Shown here: positions 27,249-40,500 of the stretch, one piece after another | Layout of the letters: the number at the start of each line of letters is the position of its first letter | Numbering within the stretch: the first letter of the stretch is position 1 | DNA from: Conus ventricosus | Taxonomy: Eukaryota > Mollusca > Gastropoda > Neogastropoda > Conidae | DNA length: 64,000 nt | Reading direction: 5' to 3' | NCBI GenBank assembly: GCA_018398815.1 | Contig: CM031616.1 | Location: 36,415,023 to 36,479,022, forward strand | The notes under the pieces: generated by a model | The model's input: only the letters and a program-made list of their open reading frames with translations | Database searches by the model: none | Told to the model about the DNA's origin: nothing | Program-made: the position numbers and the translations under genes

Positions 27249-28147
27249 AAGACTCTTTTCGGACTTCACAGTTAGCTTCCATTAGCAAGAAAACTAGCAG
27301 TTTCATAAGAAATGTGAGTTCGGTGAACCGTTTTTTTTTTGTTTTGGGGGGGGGGGGGGGGTGTATTTTTTTCAGTGGGGGGAAAAAAGGTCTTGGTAAG
27401 CGACTTGATTGAACTTCAAAAGTACTACTTCTGCATGGGAAAAAAAAGGGGTGGGGGGGGGGGGGGGCGGGGAGCAGCCTTCTCATAGTATAACGTGCAG
27501 AACGTAGGAAACCTGATAGTCGCTGAACAATTTCCAAATGGCCCACACTGAGGGGGTTACTTTTGTATCTGACTGCTACAACTGAAGTAAAATGTTTTGT
27601 TGATGGCACGAAACTGTTTTAAAACCAATGATGACAGAAACAGCAACAGAGGCCCTAGGACGGTAGCCAATGAAAAGCAAAGCCATGGATCACAAGCAGT
27701 CTCTGGAGGATGATGTTCGTGAGTCTCTCGGAGCTGTATGTGTTTACTAGAGAAGCTTTTAAAAGAGATAGAAGAAAAAAAAAAAACTGGAGGAAGAAGA
27801 GAGAAAAGCAGAGCAGAGCATAAACAAGAGGTTGTTCTAGAAATAAACAGTGAAAAGGAACTTGGACTGAACGACAGGTGAGATGTTGTTGAAACACTTT
27901 ATATTACAAACTATATGTACGAAGCGTTTAAGATTGTTACAGACTGGACAAAACAGAAGGAGAGAATCATCTTGAGAATGGAGGCAACTCAGTGGGGGGG
28001 GGAGGGGGTGGGGCATCCAATAAAAAACAAAGGTGGACCGAATATATCACTTTGAACTCTGCAACAAACTGAGCAAGAGATCTAAGAGTGCTAATACCAC
28101 AGGATTCATCAAATGAGAATGGCTTTTGAACAAGCCATGAAGAAATC

Positions 28148-28325
28148 AGAGTGATTATGACTCCTTGTATGGGCAAAGCATTGACAGTATCTCTGCAGAG
28201 TTCTTGAATGATGGCAGAAAGGCAGTGGCTGATATCCTAACTGCTGTCTGCAACATAATCTGGCACATTTGCAATTGGCCCATGTCATGGACCCTTTTCT
28301 TTATCATCACCCTCATACAGGTGGG
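28148..28325 (+). pseudogene. Non-LTR retrotransposon reverse transcriptase scrap
   Basis: A frame of about 50 residues reads IDSISAEFLNDGRKAVADIL then TAVCNIIWHICNWPMSWTLF. This matches the fingers region of LINE reverse transcriptases (ITAE-L..G....L..LCN.IW..G.WP..W). The next residues before the poly-G tract, FFIITLIQ, replace the usual V-IPI-KKG. Nothing recognisable as the palm (YADD) follows, so it is a dead fragment. Confidence 0.65.
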
Positions 28326-28678
28326 GGGGGGGGGGGGGGGGGGTCTGTTCTTTTGTTGTGTGTGTGTATTTTTTCTTCTTTTTTGTTTTGTTTTATAAAG
28401 TGACATTCAGTTATCAAATCAGTGGAGCACTTAAGGTGGTGACTTTTTTTTCCCCCTCCCCCCCCCCCCCCCCCCCCCCCCACCCCCTTTTTTTTTCCCC
28501 AAGGGCTGAAATCCACCTCTCCATTTTTTGGCACTTTGCACTGTCCTCTTCATTTGCAAAAAAAAAAAAAAAAAAAAAAAAAGTGGAATAAAACAAAAAC
28601 AATTTCCACTACGAACTTTTTTTTCTTTTGAGTGTGCTGTCTTTTTTCTGACCACTAACTTTGAATGCTTTGTTTTTT

Positions 28679-28895
28679 AACCAGTCTCTTAAATACCATA
28701 CATAGAATTATGTTCTCTTAAAAATGGACACATTCTTGCTGATTTTTAGTGTTTAAAACAAACTGTCCAGGTTTGGTAATGTTCTATTGTGTGGTGTACT
28801 GACACTTTCATTTGAATGAGCAAAAGAGATGGGATTGGGAGGAGAAAAGCTAACAACATTGAACTAGAAAATCAAATGGTTTGTTCAGGTACTTG
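28679..28895 (+). repeat. Diverged copy of the interior of the 40.7-42.2 kb element
   Basis: AACCAGTCTCTTAAATACCA, then ATGGACACATTC, TGCTGATTTTTAGTG and TGTGTGGTGTACTGACAC run collinear with 41118-41330 (AACCAGTCTCTTACACACCA and so on) at roughly 80 percent by eye. I see no CAGGG terminus at this locus, so it is a fragment. Confidence 0.65.
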
Positions 28896-29574
28896 ACAAC
28901 AACAAAAAATAAATAAAAAGTGAAGTGACAATGACATACTGTAACAATGGGCTTTGGATTCAAGGTACAGAGACATCATTAAGTCCCAAGACTGGCACTG
29001 TAAAAGGTACTGCTGTATGTGCACCACTCAGTCCAGATTCGAAAGGGTTGGTTAATTGAATCAGCACAAAAACCGAAGGAAGGAGTGATATGTGTGTAAA
29101 ATCTGTGCATTGCTGCAACATTGTAGGATATTCGTTTCTAGGAAGCATTTTCAAATGTATTATGTTTGTAAGAATGTGATGAATGTTGCATTTTCATAAA
29201 GTTTGTTGGGTCAGAACTATGAGATCATGGAAAAATACCACCTAACTTTGCCAATGGAAATTCTTGTACACAACCTCATAATGTGAGGTTTCCCTGACAT
29301 GCACACACATACGTGCACGCACGAGCTCGCGCACAGCACGTACACACACACGCACACGTACACACACACACACACACACACTCTCTCTCTCTCTCTCTCT
29401 CCCCCCCCTCTGTCTTCTATCACCCCCTCCCCCACCTTTCTCTCTCACACACACTCGGTGACACACTGAGTAGCTCTCACACATTTACAAACAGACAGAA
29501 TATACTGACAAGTGCATGAGTCCACACATACAAAACATGCACACTCACCTGTATATCTATGCATGCATGCCCCC

Positions 29575-29605
<31 letters not shown>

Positions 29606-30772
29606 TGAGTAATGGAGAGGGGAAGAGGCAAAGGGAGGCAATAGAAGGAAAGAGGTTCTGTTCTATCATTACCATCAGACAGTGAAAGAGATCAATGAGT
29701 TTGATGCCAGCCCCTGCCTGCCATGCCATGCCAGTGCATGTCGAACACCAGCATCTGTCCCCCAATTTCAGGAAAGGTAACCGCACTGGCATGCTTTAGT
29801 TCCCTTGGCAGACCCCTGTAAAATTCACCCTTTGCACAGAAGATGACTTCATTTCCTGTCAGCCTTCATGGAAGCGCTCAAAGCATTTGAGGATTAGAAA
29901 CTCTCCCCCTCCCCCCCTCCTCCATTGATGTTTCATCATTGTCGTCAGTGTTTAGCTTTCGTTTATGATTTTGATGGAAACCAGTTGTGGGGGATGAGCT
30001 TATATACATTATCCACAGCTGCCCAGCATGTAACTGCGTTTACAAATTTATCCCTGGAGAACCCCCCCCCCTTTTTTTTTTGGTTTTGTTTTTTTGTTTT
30101 TTTTTTCTTTGTTTGGGGTTTTTTTTTTTTCTTGTTTGTTTGTTTCGGTGGTGAGTATGTGTCCGTACATTTTTTCCCCCAGAAGAGGAAAATCAGAAGA
30201 ATAAAAGATTAAGAAAGGTAAAACAGAAACAAGCATTCCACCCTCACACCCACTCGGTTTTTGTGGGGGATGGGGATTGTCTTTTGTGTATGTGTTGATG
30301 GTGGGTTTTTTTGTTGTTGTTTGTTTTTTCCCCGGCTCCATGCTGCATCAGTGGCATAACTCCCATGTCGCTCTATTCCAACCATTGTGTATACAGCCAC
30401 ACCCCAGGCTCATGGAATCACAGCAGAAAGCAGCAACGGTTTATTCTTATGTGTTCCAGTTCAAATACATCCTTCTCTAAAGGTGCTTGTGTACCACACT
30501 TTTTTCTCTATATGAAGGTTGCGTACACAGGGACAGGAAGCAGAATGTCTTCCTCTCTAAACGGGCATGACTCCCCCCCCCCTCCCCCAATCCCCACCCA
30601 CCCAAACTGTCTCCCCAGCAGAATTACTGGTACTGATTTTTACCTGCCAAAGGTAGACAGATAGCTGTTTAGCACCTCATTTTTCTTGTTGAGTACAAGA
30701 GGATGATTGTTGGTGTCTTATCACTTTACCATCACTGGTGTAGGGTGAGGGGTGGTGTTGAGTGAGAGGTGC

Positions 30773-30790
30773 TTCTCTCTCTCTCTCTCC

Positions 30791-30881
<91 letters not shown>
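30773..30881. repeat. CT microsatellite
   Basis: About 108 bp of (CT)n with a few interruptions. The Ser/Leu and Arg/Glu frames across it are artefacts. Confidence 0.95.
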
Positions 30882-30882
<1 letters not shown>

Positions 30883-30954
30883 GGTTTAGTCCTGTCTGCC
30901 ATAGGAGTTTTATTAGTCAACGCAAGTCAGGCTACTCCTTCTTTTCATGAAGTG

Positions 30955-31135
30955 TGTATATGCACTGTAACTGTTCATTTTCTTGTTTTCCTGTGAAAAT
31001 GTGTTGTAAATGTGTGTGTGTATGCACTGTGGTTATTCTTTTCTTTGTTCTCCTGTGAAAATGTGTGGTGAATGTGTGTATAGGCACTGTAGCTGTTGTT
31101 TTTCTCATTTTCCTTTTCGCCTTGTGAAGAGTGGA
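30955..31135 (+). repeat. Three-copy tandem repeat, unit about 62 bp
   Basis: TATGCACTGTAACTGTTCAT, TTTCTTGTTTTCCTGTGAAA and ATGTGTTGTAAATGTGTGTG repeat about three times with small changes. Confidence 0.8.
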
Positions 31136-31332
31136 TAGCTTTATGCCAGTCAACTGGGTTTATGTCATTGCTGACATCTATGTCTCCCTCCCCCTTCTTC
31201 CCCCCCCCCCCCCCCCCCCCCCCCCTTTCCCTCCTCCCTCCCTTCCTCCCAGCTCGCTCTGTGATATGCTCATAGTAGATTTTATGTGCACACACATGCA
31301 CACAAATGCATATACATGCACGTGCCCACAAC

Positions 31333-31342
31333 ATATATGCAC

Positions 31343-31408
<66 letters not shown>
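31333..31408. repeat. AC microsatellite just upstream of SNRNP70 exon a
   Basis: About 75 bp of (AC)n ending 71 bp before the exon. The poly(C) run 31200-31225 and the CT tract at 30773 are close by. Confidence 0.95.
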
Positions 31409-31415
<7 letters not shown>

Positions 31416-31479
31416 GTGTATGTGTGCGAATTTCGTGTTTTGGCACATCCATTCAGGAGAATGCCTTGGTGTGTTTCAG

Positions 31480-31561
31480 ATCTGCTTGTCAACAGAGCGT
31501 GCTGCAGGCAAGCCCAGGGGCTATGCTTTCATCGAATACGAGCATGAACGAGACATGCACT
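31480..31561 (+). CDS. SNRNP70: SNRNP70 exon a: RRM beta-3 / RNP1
   Basis: This 82-nt exon follows the acceptor TGTTTCAG and is followed by the donor GTGAGT. It reads [14 protein letters not shown] then [13 protein letters not shown] and ends on a single T (phase 1). [10 protein letters not shown] contains the RNP1 octamer that stacks on U1 snRNA loop bases. The segment before AAGKPRG is the variable end of the RRM beta-2/loop region. The preceding exon must end in phase 0 and encode the first part of the RRM. Confidence 0.95.
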
Positions 31562-34500
31562 GTGAGTATCCCAGTGTCAGAACTGCCAGATGTTACGCTT
31601 TGGTGTAGCTTGCTACAATTTCGTTGACAGTGCTATGCTGTTACACTTTGTGACGAAATGCTACACCAGAAAACAAAAATAATTTTTTTTGAAAAATGCT
31701 TCATGGACTTTGTGGTAGCTTAAACAGAACTGAAGCTATGTGGAGTTGTAGACTGTATCACTAAGAAAGATGCCAAGTTCACATAGGAAGGAAAAGAAAG
31801 CCACACATACAAAAAAAAAAAAAAAAAAATCACTGAAGACAGCTGCACTGTCAGTTGGTTTTGCTGTCGGCCGCTTCGTTTTTTGACAGGTCAAGTCGAA
31901 ACCTCACAGTAACTAGTGAGATTTCCGTCATTGTAGTTTGCCATCATGTCAGTCTCGCAGTGACGTGTGACTGAAAATGATTTAGTGACAGAGCATACCA
32001 GCATTATGCTGAGATTTGGAAACGCTACACTGAAAATGTCAAAATGCCACACTTTGTGCTTTTGAGGCCTATGCAGCTCTGTGCTGTCGTAGTCTGTGTG
32101 GAAACAGGTCTGCACAGGGAAGCAGTGACAGTTTGAATTATGTGTAGGTTCTCTGGATGCCTGTAGTGTAGGGAGTGGGGGTTGGCTCCGAGCTGCTGTT
32201 AGGCTTATGGGGGAAGATGGGAGAAAGGAAGCTCCAGGGAAAGATTGCAGGTATCTCTGTGTCCTTGCGAGGGGAGGAGTCCATGTGAATGTTTTTTATT
32301 TTCCCTCTTTTTGTTTGTTTATTTCATGNNNNNNNNNNNNNNNNNNNNNNNNNNNNNNNNNNNNNNNNNNNNNNNNNNNNNNNNNNNNNNNNNNNNNNNN
32401 NNNNNNNNNNNNNNNNNNNNNNNNNNNNNNNNNNNNNNNNNNNNNNNNNNNNNNNNNNNNNNNNNNNNNNNNNNNNNNNNNNNNNNNNNNNNNNNNNNNN
32501 NNNNNNNNNNNNNNNNNNNNNNNNNNNNNNNNNNNNNNNNNNNNNNNNNNNNNNNNNNNNNNNNNNNNNNNNNNNNNNNNNNNNNNNNNNNNNNNNNNNN
32601 NNNNNNNNNNNNNNNNNNNNNNNNNNNNNNNNNNNNNNNNNNNNNNNNNNNNNNNNNNNNNNNNNNNNNNNNNNNNNNNNNNNNNNNNNNNNNNNNNNNN
32701 NNNNNNNNNNNNNNNNNNNNNNNNNNNNNNNNNNNNNNNNNNNNNNNNNNNNNNNNNNNNNNNNNNNNNNNNNNNNNNNNNNNNNNNNNNNNNNNNNNNN
32801 NNNNNNNNNNNNNNNNNNNNNNNNNNNNNNNNNNNNNNNNNNNNNNNNNNNNNNNNNNNNNNNNNNNNNNNNNNNNNNNNNNNNNNNNNNNNNNNNNNNN
32901 NNNNNNNNNNNNNNNNNNNNNNNNNNNNNNNNNNNNNNNNNNNNNNNNNNNNNNNNNNNNNNNNNNNNNNNNNNNNNNNNNNNNNNNNNNNNNNNNNNNN
33001 NNNNNNNNNNNNNNNNNNNNNNNNNNNNNNNNNNNNNNNNNNNNNNNNNNNNNNNNNNNNNNNNNNNNNNNNNNNNNNNNNNNNNNNNNNNNNNNNNNNN
33101 NNNNNNNNNNNNNNNNNNNNNNNNNNNNNNNNNNNNNNNNNNNNNNNNNNNNNNNNNNNNNNNNNNNNNNNNNNNNNNNNNNNNNNNNNNNNNNNNNNNN
33201 NNNNNNNNNNNNNNNNNNNNNNNNNNNNNNNNNNNNNNNNNNNNNNNNNNNNNNNNNNNNNNNNNNNNNNNNNNNNNNNNNNNNNNNNNNNNNNNNNNNN
33301 NNNNNNNNNNNNNNNNNNNNNNNNNNNNTAATTTTCTGCATGGGAAGGAGCATGCCCTAAATCCCAACAACTGACAAGACGTATGTTTCCAACATACTAG
33401 TTTACTTTTTTTTTTTTTTCTTTTCTTTCCATTTAAATCCTGATCATTTTAATCTGTACACAAAGAAGGAAATCTGTTGTGTAGAACATCTGGGATGAAT
33501 GTCACTGGAAACTGGCTTAATTACAGTATTGACAGCTTATGTTAACCAGATCAGGTTCATGTTGGAACCTGAAATGCTTTGTTTTGTCTCCATGTGTAGC
33601 ACCAGAATCCCCGTATGTTTTGCAGGTGATTTTAAGTTTTGGTGGTTGGAGATTGCGGGGGTGGGGGTGAATTGAAATAGTGTTCGGAAAGCAGGTCTGT
33701 GCGCAGTATTGTAAGAGAATGTAGGTGCTGGGGGGGGGGGGGGGGTAGCATTTTAACTTGATCACCCGGTTGATAAAATAGTAATTTTGAATCGGTTGAC
33801 TGGTCAAGTCATTATGTTGTAAAGGTTACAAGTTTATTTGGAGGGAAAGATGAAAATCTGCTCAAACGGTGTTGGATATGTCGTACAGCCACATGAGTTT
33901 GCCTTGTTTTGTTTTGTTCTAGAGAGGTTGCAGTTTGTTCTGATACATGTCTGATAAGTATGTCTCAAGTCCTTCAAAAAGTCTTTGGAATTTACTGTAA
34001 GAATTTGTGGGAGGAGAATATAGGATTTCTTTTTCCTTCTTTTTTTTTCTTTTTAAAGTGTAAGAAATTGGAGATGGCCTATTGTCCAGTTTGTGTCATT
34101 TCATTCTTGCGTGTTTTTGTTGTTGTTGTTTTTTATCATGTGGTGTTTCGTTACTGTCTTGCAGACTTTTCTTTTTCTTTCTCTTTTTTTTTTGTATGTT
34201 TGTTCGTTTTAGGCATTTGGGTGAATGAGTGTGTGCATGTTAAGTGTGTGTGAGACAGAGTGTTATTTTTCTTTTATTTCTTTTCGAGGTACTAATAGTT
34301 TTGTTCCTTATTCTTCTCCTCACAGAACCAACCCCTCTGCCAACATGCGGGCCCTAAAAGTGGCATCCATGTTGCTCTAAAATCCCGAGTCGTTCAGACT
34401 GACTAAGTTACTCCTAGCCTGCCCAATTTCTGGTTTGTATGACAAGAGGGTTAATGGTAAGATGGTGGGTATACCCAACGCTAGGGCAATGTCACACCAC

Positions 34501-37500
34501 AGTGCCAGAAACATGCCATCATCCAAAGTATGAGCGGTTTGAAAAGAATCTTAGCTTAAAATCATAGAAGTAGTATTTGGGGGGGGGGGGGGGGAATTTC
34601 TTACTCAGTCTTTGTTAAAACCTGTGTGATTGAAAGGAACATCTTTTGGTAGGGAGTGGCAAAATTAAAAGGTCTCCAATTTTGTTTGGGGAAAACGCAA
34701 AAATTGAAGGGTTCAATGTTGATGGGGGAAAAAGCAAAATGTGAATACAAAGAAAAGGGGGGCAAAAAACAATCTTGCTTTAAGCCTTTTTTTTTTCCTT
34801 CAAACCAGTAATAATTAAACTAGGATTTTAAAAACTGGATGGAAAATGGGGAAATATCAGAGCAAGAAATTGATCTTTCCGAAAGAGATTCACTCTTTGC
34901 AAACTGCTGATTTTTGTTTTGAAGAAAAGGGTCCCTAGGAGGGCAAAGAGGTGGGTGGGTAAGAATGGAAATGTCATCTCTGACACATTGTGCTCATAGG
35001 TGTGAGCAATGTTAGGTTCACTTCATCTGTAGAAAAGCATTACCGAGTAGTGAAGAACTTTAGATACATTGACAACTTTTTTTTTATTTCCATTTCAAAA
35101 GCACACATACAGAGACATTTTATCATTCTTTTTTTAACATAGATACTACAAGTCCTTGTAGAATACAATGCTTTAACTTTTAAGCAGTGCCTACCAGGTG
35201 CCTGGAATACTACTTTTTTTCTTTTCTTTTTTCTTTTCTGTTTTTTTTTTTTTTTTTTTTGGAGAATACTACAAAGAATATAGCTTGACATAAGCACCAC
35301 ATTTTGTGCAGATTTGTTGGCACATATGTATTCATTATACAATATATCTTTATTTTTTCCTATTTCAAAATGAAATTTTAAGTCGCATTCATGCTTGTCA
35401 TTCTCATCCCACAGACGTTTGCCAGATTTCTTAAATTTTCATTGATTCTTGATTGCCCCAGTGCAGTCAGATCTTCCATGATGAATGAATACAAAGAGTA
35501 TGATGGTTAAATGTCATATTTAACACGAGTTGCCTTTATGGGGCAGGGTTAAACAAAATGCATCATCAAGAAACTGTTGAGAAACACATTGCTGGAAGAT
35601 TAGAAAAATGTCTTTATGGAAGGTCCGTTCCAGGCCAGTTGGTAGGCATCAGGTGCACACAAACCATGAAACATGAGCATGCAGAACACATGGCACTTCA
35701 CTGACACAGCACACAAGTACCTCATGAACATCTGAAATTGGTGACATATGCTTTGCATGGTGAAAGGATTGATATACATTTTCATCCCTGCCATCCAGAA
35801 CCACACTGTAAAGTCTGTGAGAGTGACCTTGAAGACTCCAGCACAGAATTGCATGCAGAGCAGTTGTGTTTCCTCATTGGCTGGCACACCTGCAGGTGTC
35901 ATTCGTTTTCCCCCTAAGCCAAGCCGCTTTCAGTCCAGACAGGAAGCATGCACTACATCAGTAAGATACTGAGAGTTCTCCAACAGTCATTGAGCACAAG
36001 ACTGATCCTTTGTACCATGTCTCTCTCATCAGTGTTGGCAGGGTTTTCAAATAAAGTGGAATCAACCTTCTTAAGTCTTTAACCTTGCCATGAATCAGTA
36101 GTGCTTTAATGAAAGAGGCACTCAGCTCAGTTTTTATTGTTCTGCTCTATGGTCTGTGCTCTAAAAGTGATACTAGGTGACTTAAAGAGGGGGAAGTGTG
36201 TCTGTTGGAGTTCAGAGTGGGTGGGGGATGGAATGGGGTTAAGGCAAATGAGAAAGAAGGGAGGTTTGGGGTGGTCATTTTGGTCAAACTAAAACTTTAG
36301 GAATGAAATGAATATATATGAAATGCAGGGGAGAAAGGGTTGTGAATACACGGGGAAATCTCTGTGTGTACCAAAAAGACTTGGTTGTACATTTTAGATT
36401 GATGTAATTCTTGAAAAAGAAAAAAATAAAGAAAAAGAAGAGACATAATAAAGATAAATCGGAGGAAGATATCAGCTGGAGCAAAATCAAAGAATTCAGA
36501 GAAAAATCAAAGTAATGAATAAATATCCAAATTGGGGGTGGGGGGGGGGGTGTCAGTGGTTGAAAATTGATCTGTTCATTTTTCAGAAACTTAACTGCTT
36601 CGATAGTGGATGGTGAACAAGTACAAGGTTTACTTCACAGTTAGTTGTTTACAATATATACAGTGTATATTTTGAGAAAATTTCGTTCAAAACACTTTTA
36701 AGCGAAATTTGTACAGTTTGGAATTCGTAGCAGATAAATGAAACTCGGGATTTAAGATTAGCAGCATTCATTAGGTTTTAGCAGTACTACAGTGATACTG
36801 ACTTTTCAAAGTTTTATGCAGTTAGTCTCACCTAGTCTCAGGACAGTTCTCTCTACGTCTGTAACATTCATTCAGCTCTAAGCTGTGTAACACCCGCACA
36901 GTTCTACGGGGATTTTTAGTTTGACTGAGCCATTGAAGTTGTTTGCTGCCCTTCCAGCAGTTTGATCAACTTTGGAAAAATATTCAGAGAAAAGGTGCAT
37001 AGCAGAAGGTGACCTAATACCTTTATAGACAGTAGATGAATTATTTGTTTTATAATAATTTCCATCTTGTGTCGCTTTCATAGACATGGGGATCTTATAT
37101 GATAGTTTTTATCCTGCAAGAAGTAGTGTTGATTTCATAAATTTGTGTTTTGGGTGGACTGAAGATTTGGGGGGGGGGTGGAGGGAAGGAGTGGGGAGAA
37201 AGCAAAGAGCAGCCACACAAACAGGAATAGTATGCAGAAGATAAAAGGGGGAAAAAAGAAAAGGGGAAAAAAAAAGCGAGCAGCTGTAGCACACAGAAAA
37301 TGTTTATACTCAAAGGCACATTCCCTGCTCTTGTTTTCCCTCCAGAGTTTTATTCACAGTTAAGAAAAACAAACAAACAAACAACACATGCACAACATGA
37401 AATAGAAATGAACACATTCTTTCCTTAGAGAAACCCACATGCACTACACAGCAAACAAAAAATGTTAACACACACCACATCACCTGTACTTTCATTCCTC

Positions 37501-40500
37501 CCCCTATTCTTTTTTTTTCTTTCTTTCTTTCTTTCTTTTTTTTTTTTTTTTTTTTTTTTTCAAAGTGCGTGGTCTGAAAACCATTACATCTCTTTCTGGT
37601 GTCAGCACTTCAAAAACTAATTTTCCCCCACACACCCCACTGTCGCCCCCACTTTCACTGAAAAGATTTTAATGCAGCCTCATTAAGCGGCAACCAGAAA
37701 AAGAGGCATTCTCTTTATTACTAAGCTTGCCCAGTGTTTTGAGCTGTAGTGAGTTTTCAGGACCACGTTCAGGTAAGCCGGGTAAGTTATCGCTACTTGG
37801 ACTTCAAGACAAGCGGAGCTTGCTGCGTTTTGCTGATAGTGCCAGCACCGTCTGCGCTTAACACAAAAATCTACTCAAACTTCACCAACGGACCTATTTC
37901 GCTCGTTCACAACTGCCAAGGATTGGCTCGGTTTTGGCCATATTGTGGTAGGTTTTGAAGGGGAAATGACCCAGACGTAAGTTGGGTGTTTGTTTTATTT
38001 CTTTTTCATCGTTTGTTTTTTTTTTTTTTTCCATATTCTTGTGTCTAATACTTTCCTCCTGTCAACACCATCAATGAAAAGAAATCAGTTTTGAGAAAAA
38101 GAACAAAAAAATGGTGATAAACAGGGGTAAGTATGTAGATCACAGAAATTCCAAATTGGTTAGGTGGACTACGCCGGGTCAGGTAACCTACTTGTAGCTA
38201 TTTTGTGGACTGGTTTTGGCATCTAGAATTCCGCGAGGTTTCCGAATTAAAAATTTTCTGATTAAAACCTCTTGTCCCTTCCCCGTAGTAAGAAGACCAG
38301 AAATATCTCTTCTCCAAGACCCTTCACTGCCACTTTTTTCTTTCATTTTTTTTTTTGTTAATCTTTTTTGTTTCCCACCCTTATCCCAACTCCCTTTCTA
38401 CCGGGATAGTTTGATGTGTGACTCATTTTCTTTTGTCTCTGCCATGTGTCGTGTGCTGTTGCTGTTGAAATTGTTTAACAAATTTTATGATGACTTTTGA
38501 ATTTCAGAGAGGACAACAAGGTAGGTATGGCAGTAATGTGAGTCTTGTGAAAATAAACCTGTTTTCAGTTAGAAATCAATAACCTTTCAGGTGGGAACAG
38601 ACATGGTGGAGGATTTCAGATACAGGGGAAGCTGCATTTTGTGACAGTCACCCTGCTGGTGTTCTCAGTTATCTCTTTGGACACTTTACAGACCAACTGA
38701 TTTCCTGTGTGATGTTTTGTACTTTGAAATGAAACAAAACGAGATGAAGCACCATTCTCAAATCAAACAGAATTGCTCACATTACTGCCACTGTACTTGT
38801 GATTGTAGTAGGTATTTTTGGCTGGGGAGTCTTTCAAATGGACTGGCTCTGTACTGTTCCTAGCGTGAGTTTGCTTTTCCATTTGCTGGAGAAGGCAGTT
38901 GGTTTGTGTCATCAGTTATTTATGTACACATGTGATGTTGAAAACCTGTGGTAGGAATTCTTATTATGATACTATGGGGATGAAAACCTAAAGCTGAAGG
39001 AAGTGGAGGAGATGCAAAGATTTAAGACAAGAGGATGACTGGATATGAAAATGCATGTCACAGAATGACAAGGATAAATTTTAGTGGGGAAGAGTACTTG
39101 GGTCAGTCCATTTTATTTTCCTTCTGTAAAGACAGATGGAGAGCTAGAGAGTGATTTTTTTTTTTTTCTTCCTCAATAAAGAAAAGATGCTGTTGCTCCG
39201 GGTTTTGTCAGTCTTTGCGCACTTGTTGTACTGTTGTTACAGTGTGAAATGGGTTGTTAGGCCAATAATGAGTCTTGCAATATGAAAAAAACATGTTTGA
39301 AAGTACAGGAAAGATAGTTCATCAGAGTCAACAAAGGTTCATGCATGCTGTTCACCAAATTGTGTAGCATTGCCGGCATAGTCCAAAGATTTTATTTATG
39401 AATTAGAACCGCATGTAAACATCTTAGGGGACACTCGCATGCAAAAAGAGGATACGCAAAGCAGATCAGAATGCTCCAACACTTTGGGTAAATTTTGTTT
39501 CACAAGAATATGAAAAGACCACCACCAGATGCTCCAGACTTACACGTTAACAGTATGAAAGACAGGCACTGACTTGCAGTGCCGCTAGTGATTTTAACTC
39601 ATTTCTGATTCAGCTGGGGGGGAAAACATTAAAAAAAAAACTCAACCCTAAACCAGTGTGCACGATAGGTAACAATCCAAAAAGTCTAATGCAATGACAA
39701 AGCAAATCTTGTTCAGTTGTACAAGGCAGATAAGCATGAAAAATAATGTGATTGAAAAATGATTAGACTTGTGGAAGGACTTGGACCCCAGTCACCATTG
39801 AGAGTTATCTCATTCTGCTGATGCAGTGGCCATCTTGTTAGAAATTATCTGTAAGCTGTCTGAAATGGTTAACAATAGTGCTATTTACTGCTGAAAGTTA
39901 TAGCAATGTTACGCAGCAACACAAAGCTGATCCTGTTGAAATGTCAGTCATTCAGGGATGCAAAGCCTTCAGCTGCCTGTGAAGAAATTACCTACAAAGA
40001 ACAGCAGAGTTTGAAGAATATTCCAGGGTTTTGTGTATTGTTACTAATAAGTATTATTCCTGTAGCAAAATTGGATGCCTACGTATGGTAAAATTACAGT
40101 AGTGTATTAATTCAGGACAAACAAAAACAACCAAGTGTGTGATGACTGACAGAACCAGCCTGTAACAATGAGGACAGGGTGAAGCAGCAAGTATCCGTCT
40201 CTTGCTTTTGAGGTCTGCTAATAATGTAAAGATCCATGCCTGACCTGGTTTGTTGGCCTTATCCCACACAGCGGCCTACAAACATGCTGACGGCCGAAAG
40301 ATTGACGGGCGGCGAGTGCTGGTGGACGTGGAGAGGGGGCGCACTGTCAAAGGGTGGCGACCTCGGAGACTAGGTGAGTGAGAGATGTGGTTATCAATTT
40401 CTGAACAGTCTCTGTATAGTTAGAGATAGTTATCAACTCCTGAACAGCAACTTCCTGTATAGTTAGAGATGGTTATCAGTTCCAAAACAGTAATTTCTTA

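Larger units (their letters stand above)
27249..31479. other. Non-coding stretch upstream of the first visible SNRNP70 exon
   Basis: If the gene extends upstream this is intron. It has poly(G/C) near 27345, 27455, 28321 and 28456, the reverse-transcriptase scrap, CA/CT tracts at 29362-29412 and 29573-29602, and the 62-bp tandem repeat. I found no exon coding for the U1-70K N-terminus or RNP2. Confidence 0.6.
31562..40271 (+). other. SNRNP70: SNRNP70 intron (8.7 kb as assembled)
   Basis: Bounded by GTGAGT and CACACAG. It contains the N gap, the candidate poison exon, A/T-rich simple sequence (poly-T at about 37538-37560 with TTTC repeats before it) and two poly-G tracts (about 33730 and 34578). 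No other coding exon could be recognised. Small ORFs near 33909-34253, 35600-35902 and 37749-37958 have no familiar motif. Confidence 0.8.

Noticed and set aside
30732..30996. Arg/Glu- and Ser/Leu-repeat frames that mimic an RS-domain protein
   Set aside because: Direct translations of the CT microsatellite. The real RS blocks are in exons d and e of SNRNP70.
32207..33374. Five reading frames of about 350 residues through 32.2-33.4 kb
   Set aside because: They consist almost wholly of unknown residues from the N gap.
38506..38521. Possible micro-exon between TTTCAG and GTAGGT in the SNRNP70 intron
   Set aside because: Only about 13 nt, no matching protein segment in U1-70K, and would break the frame between two perfectly joining exons.
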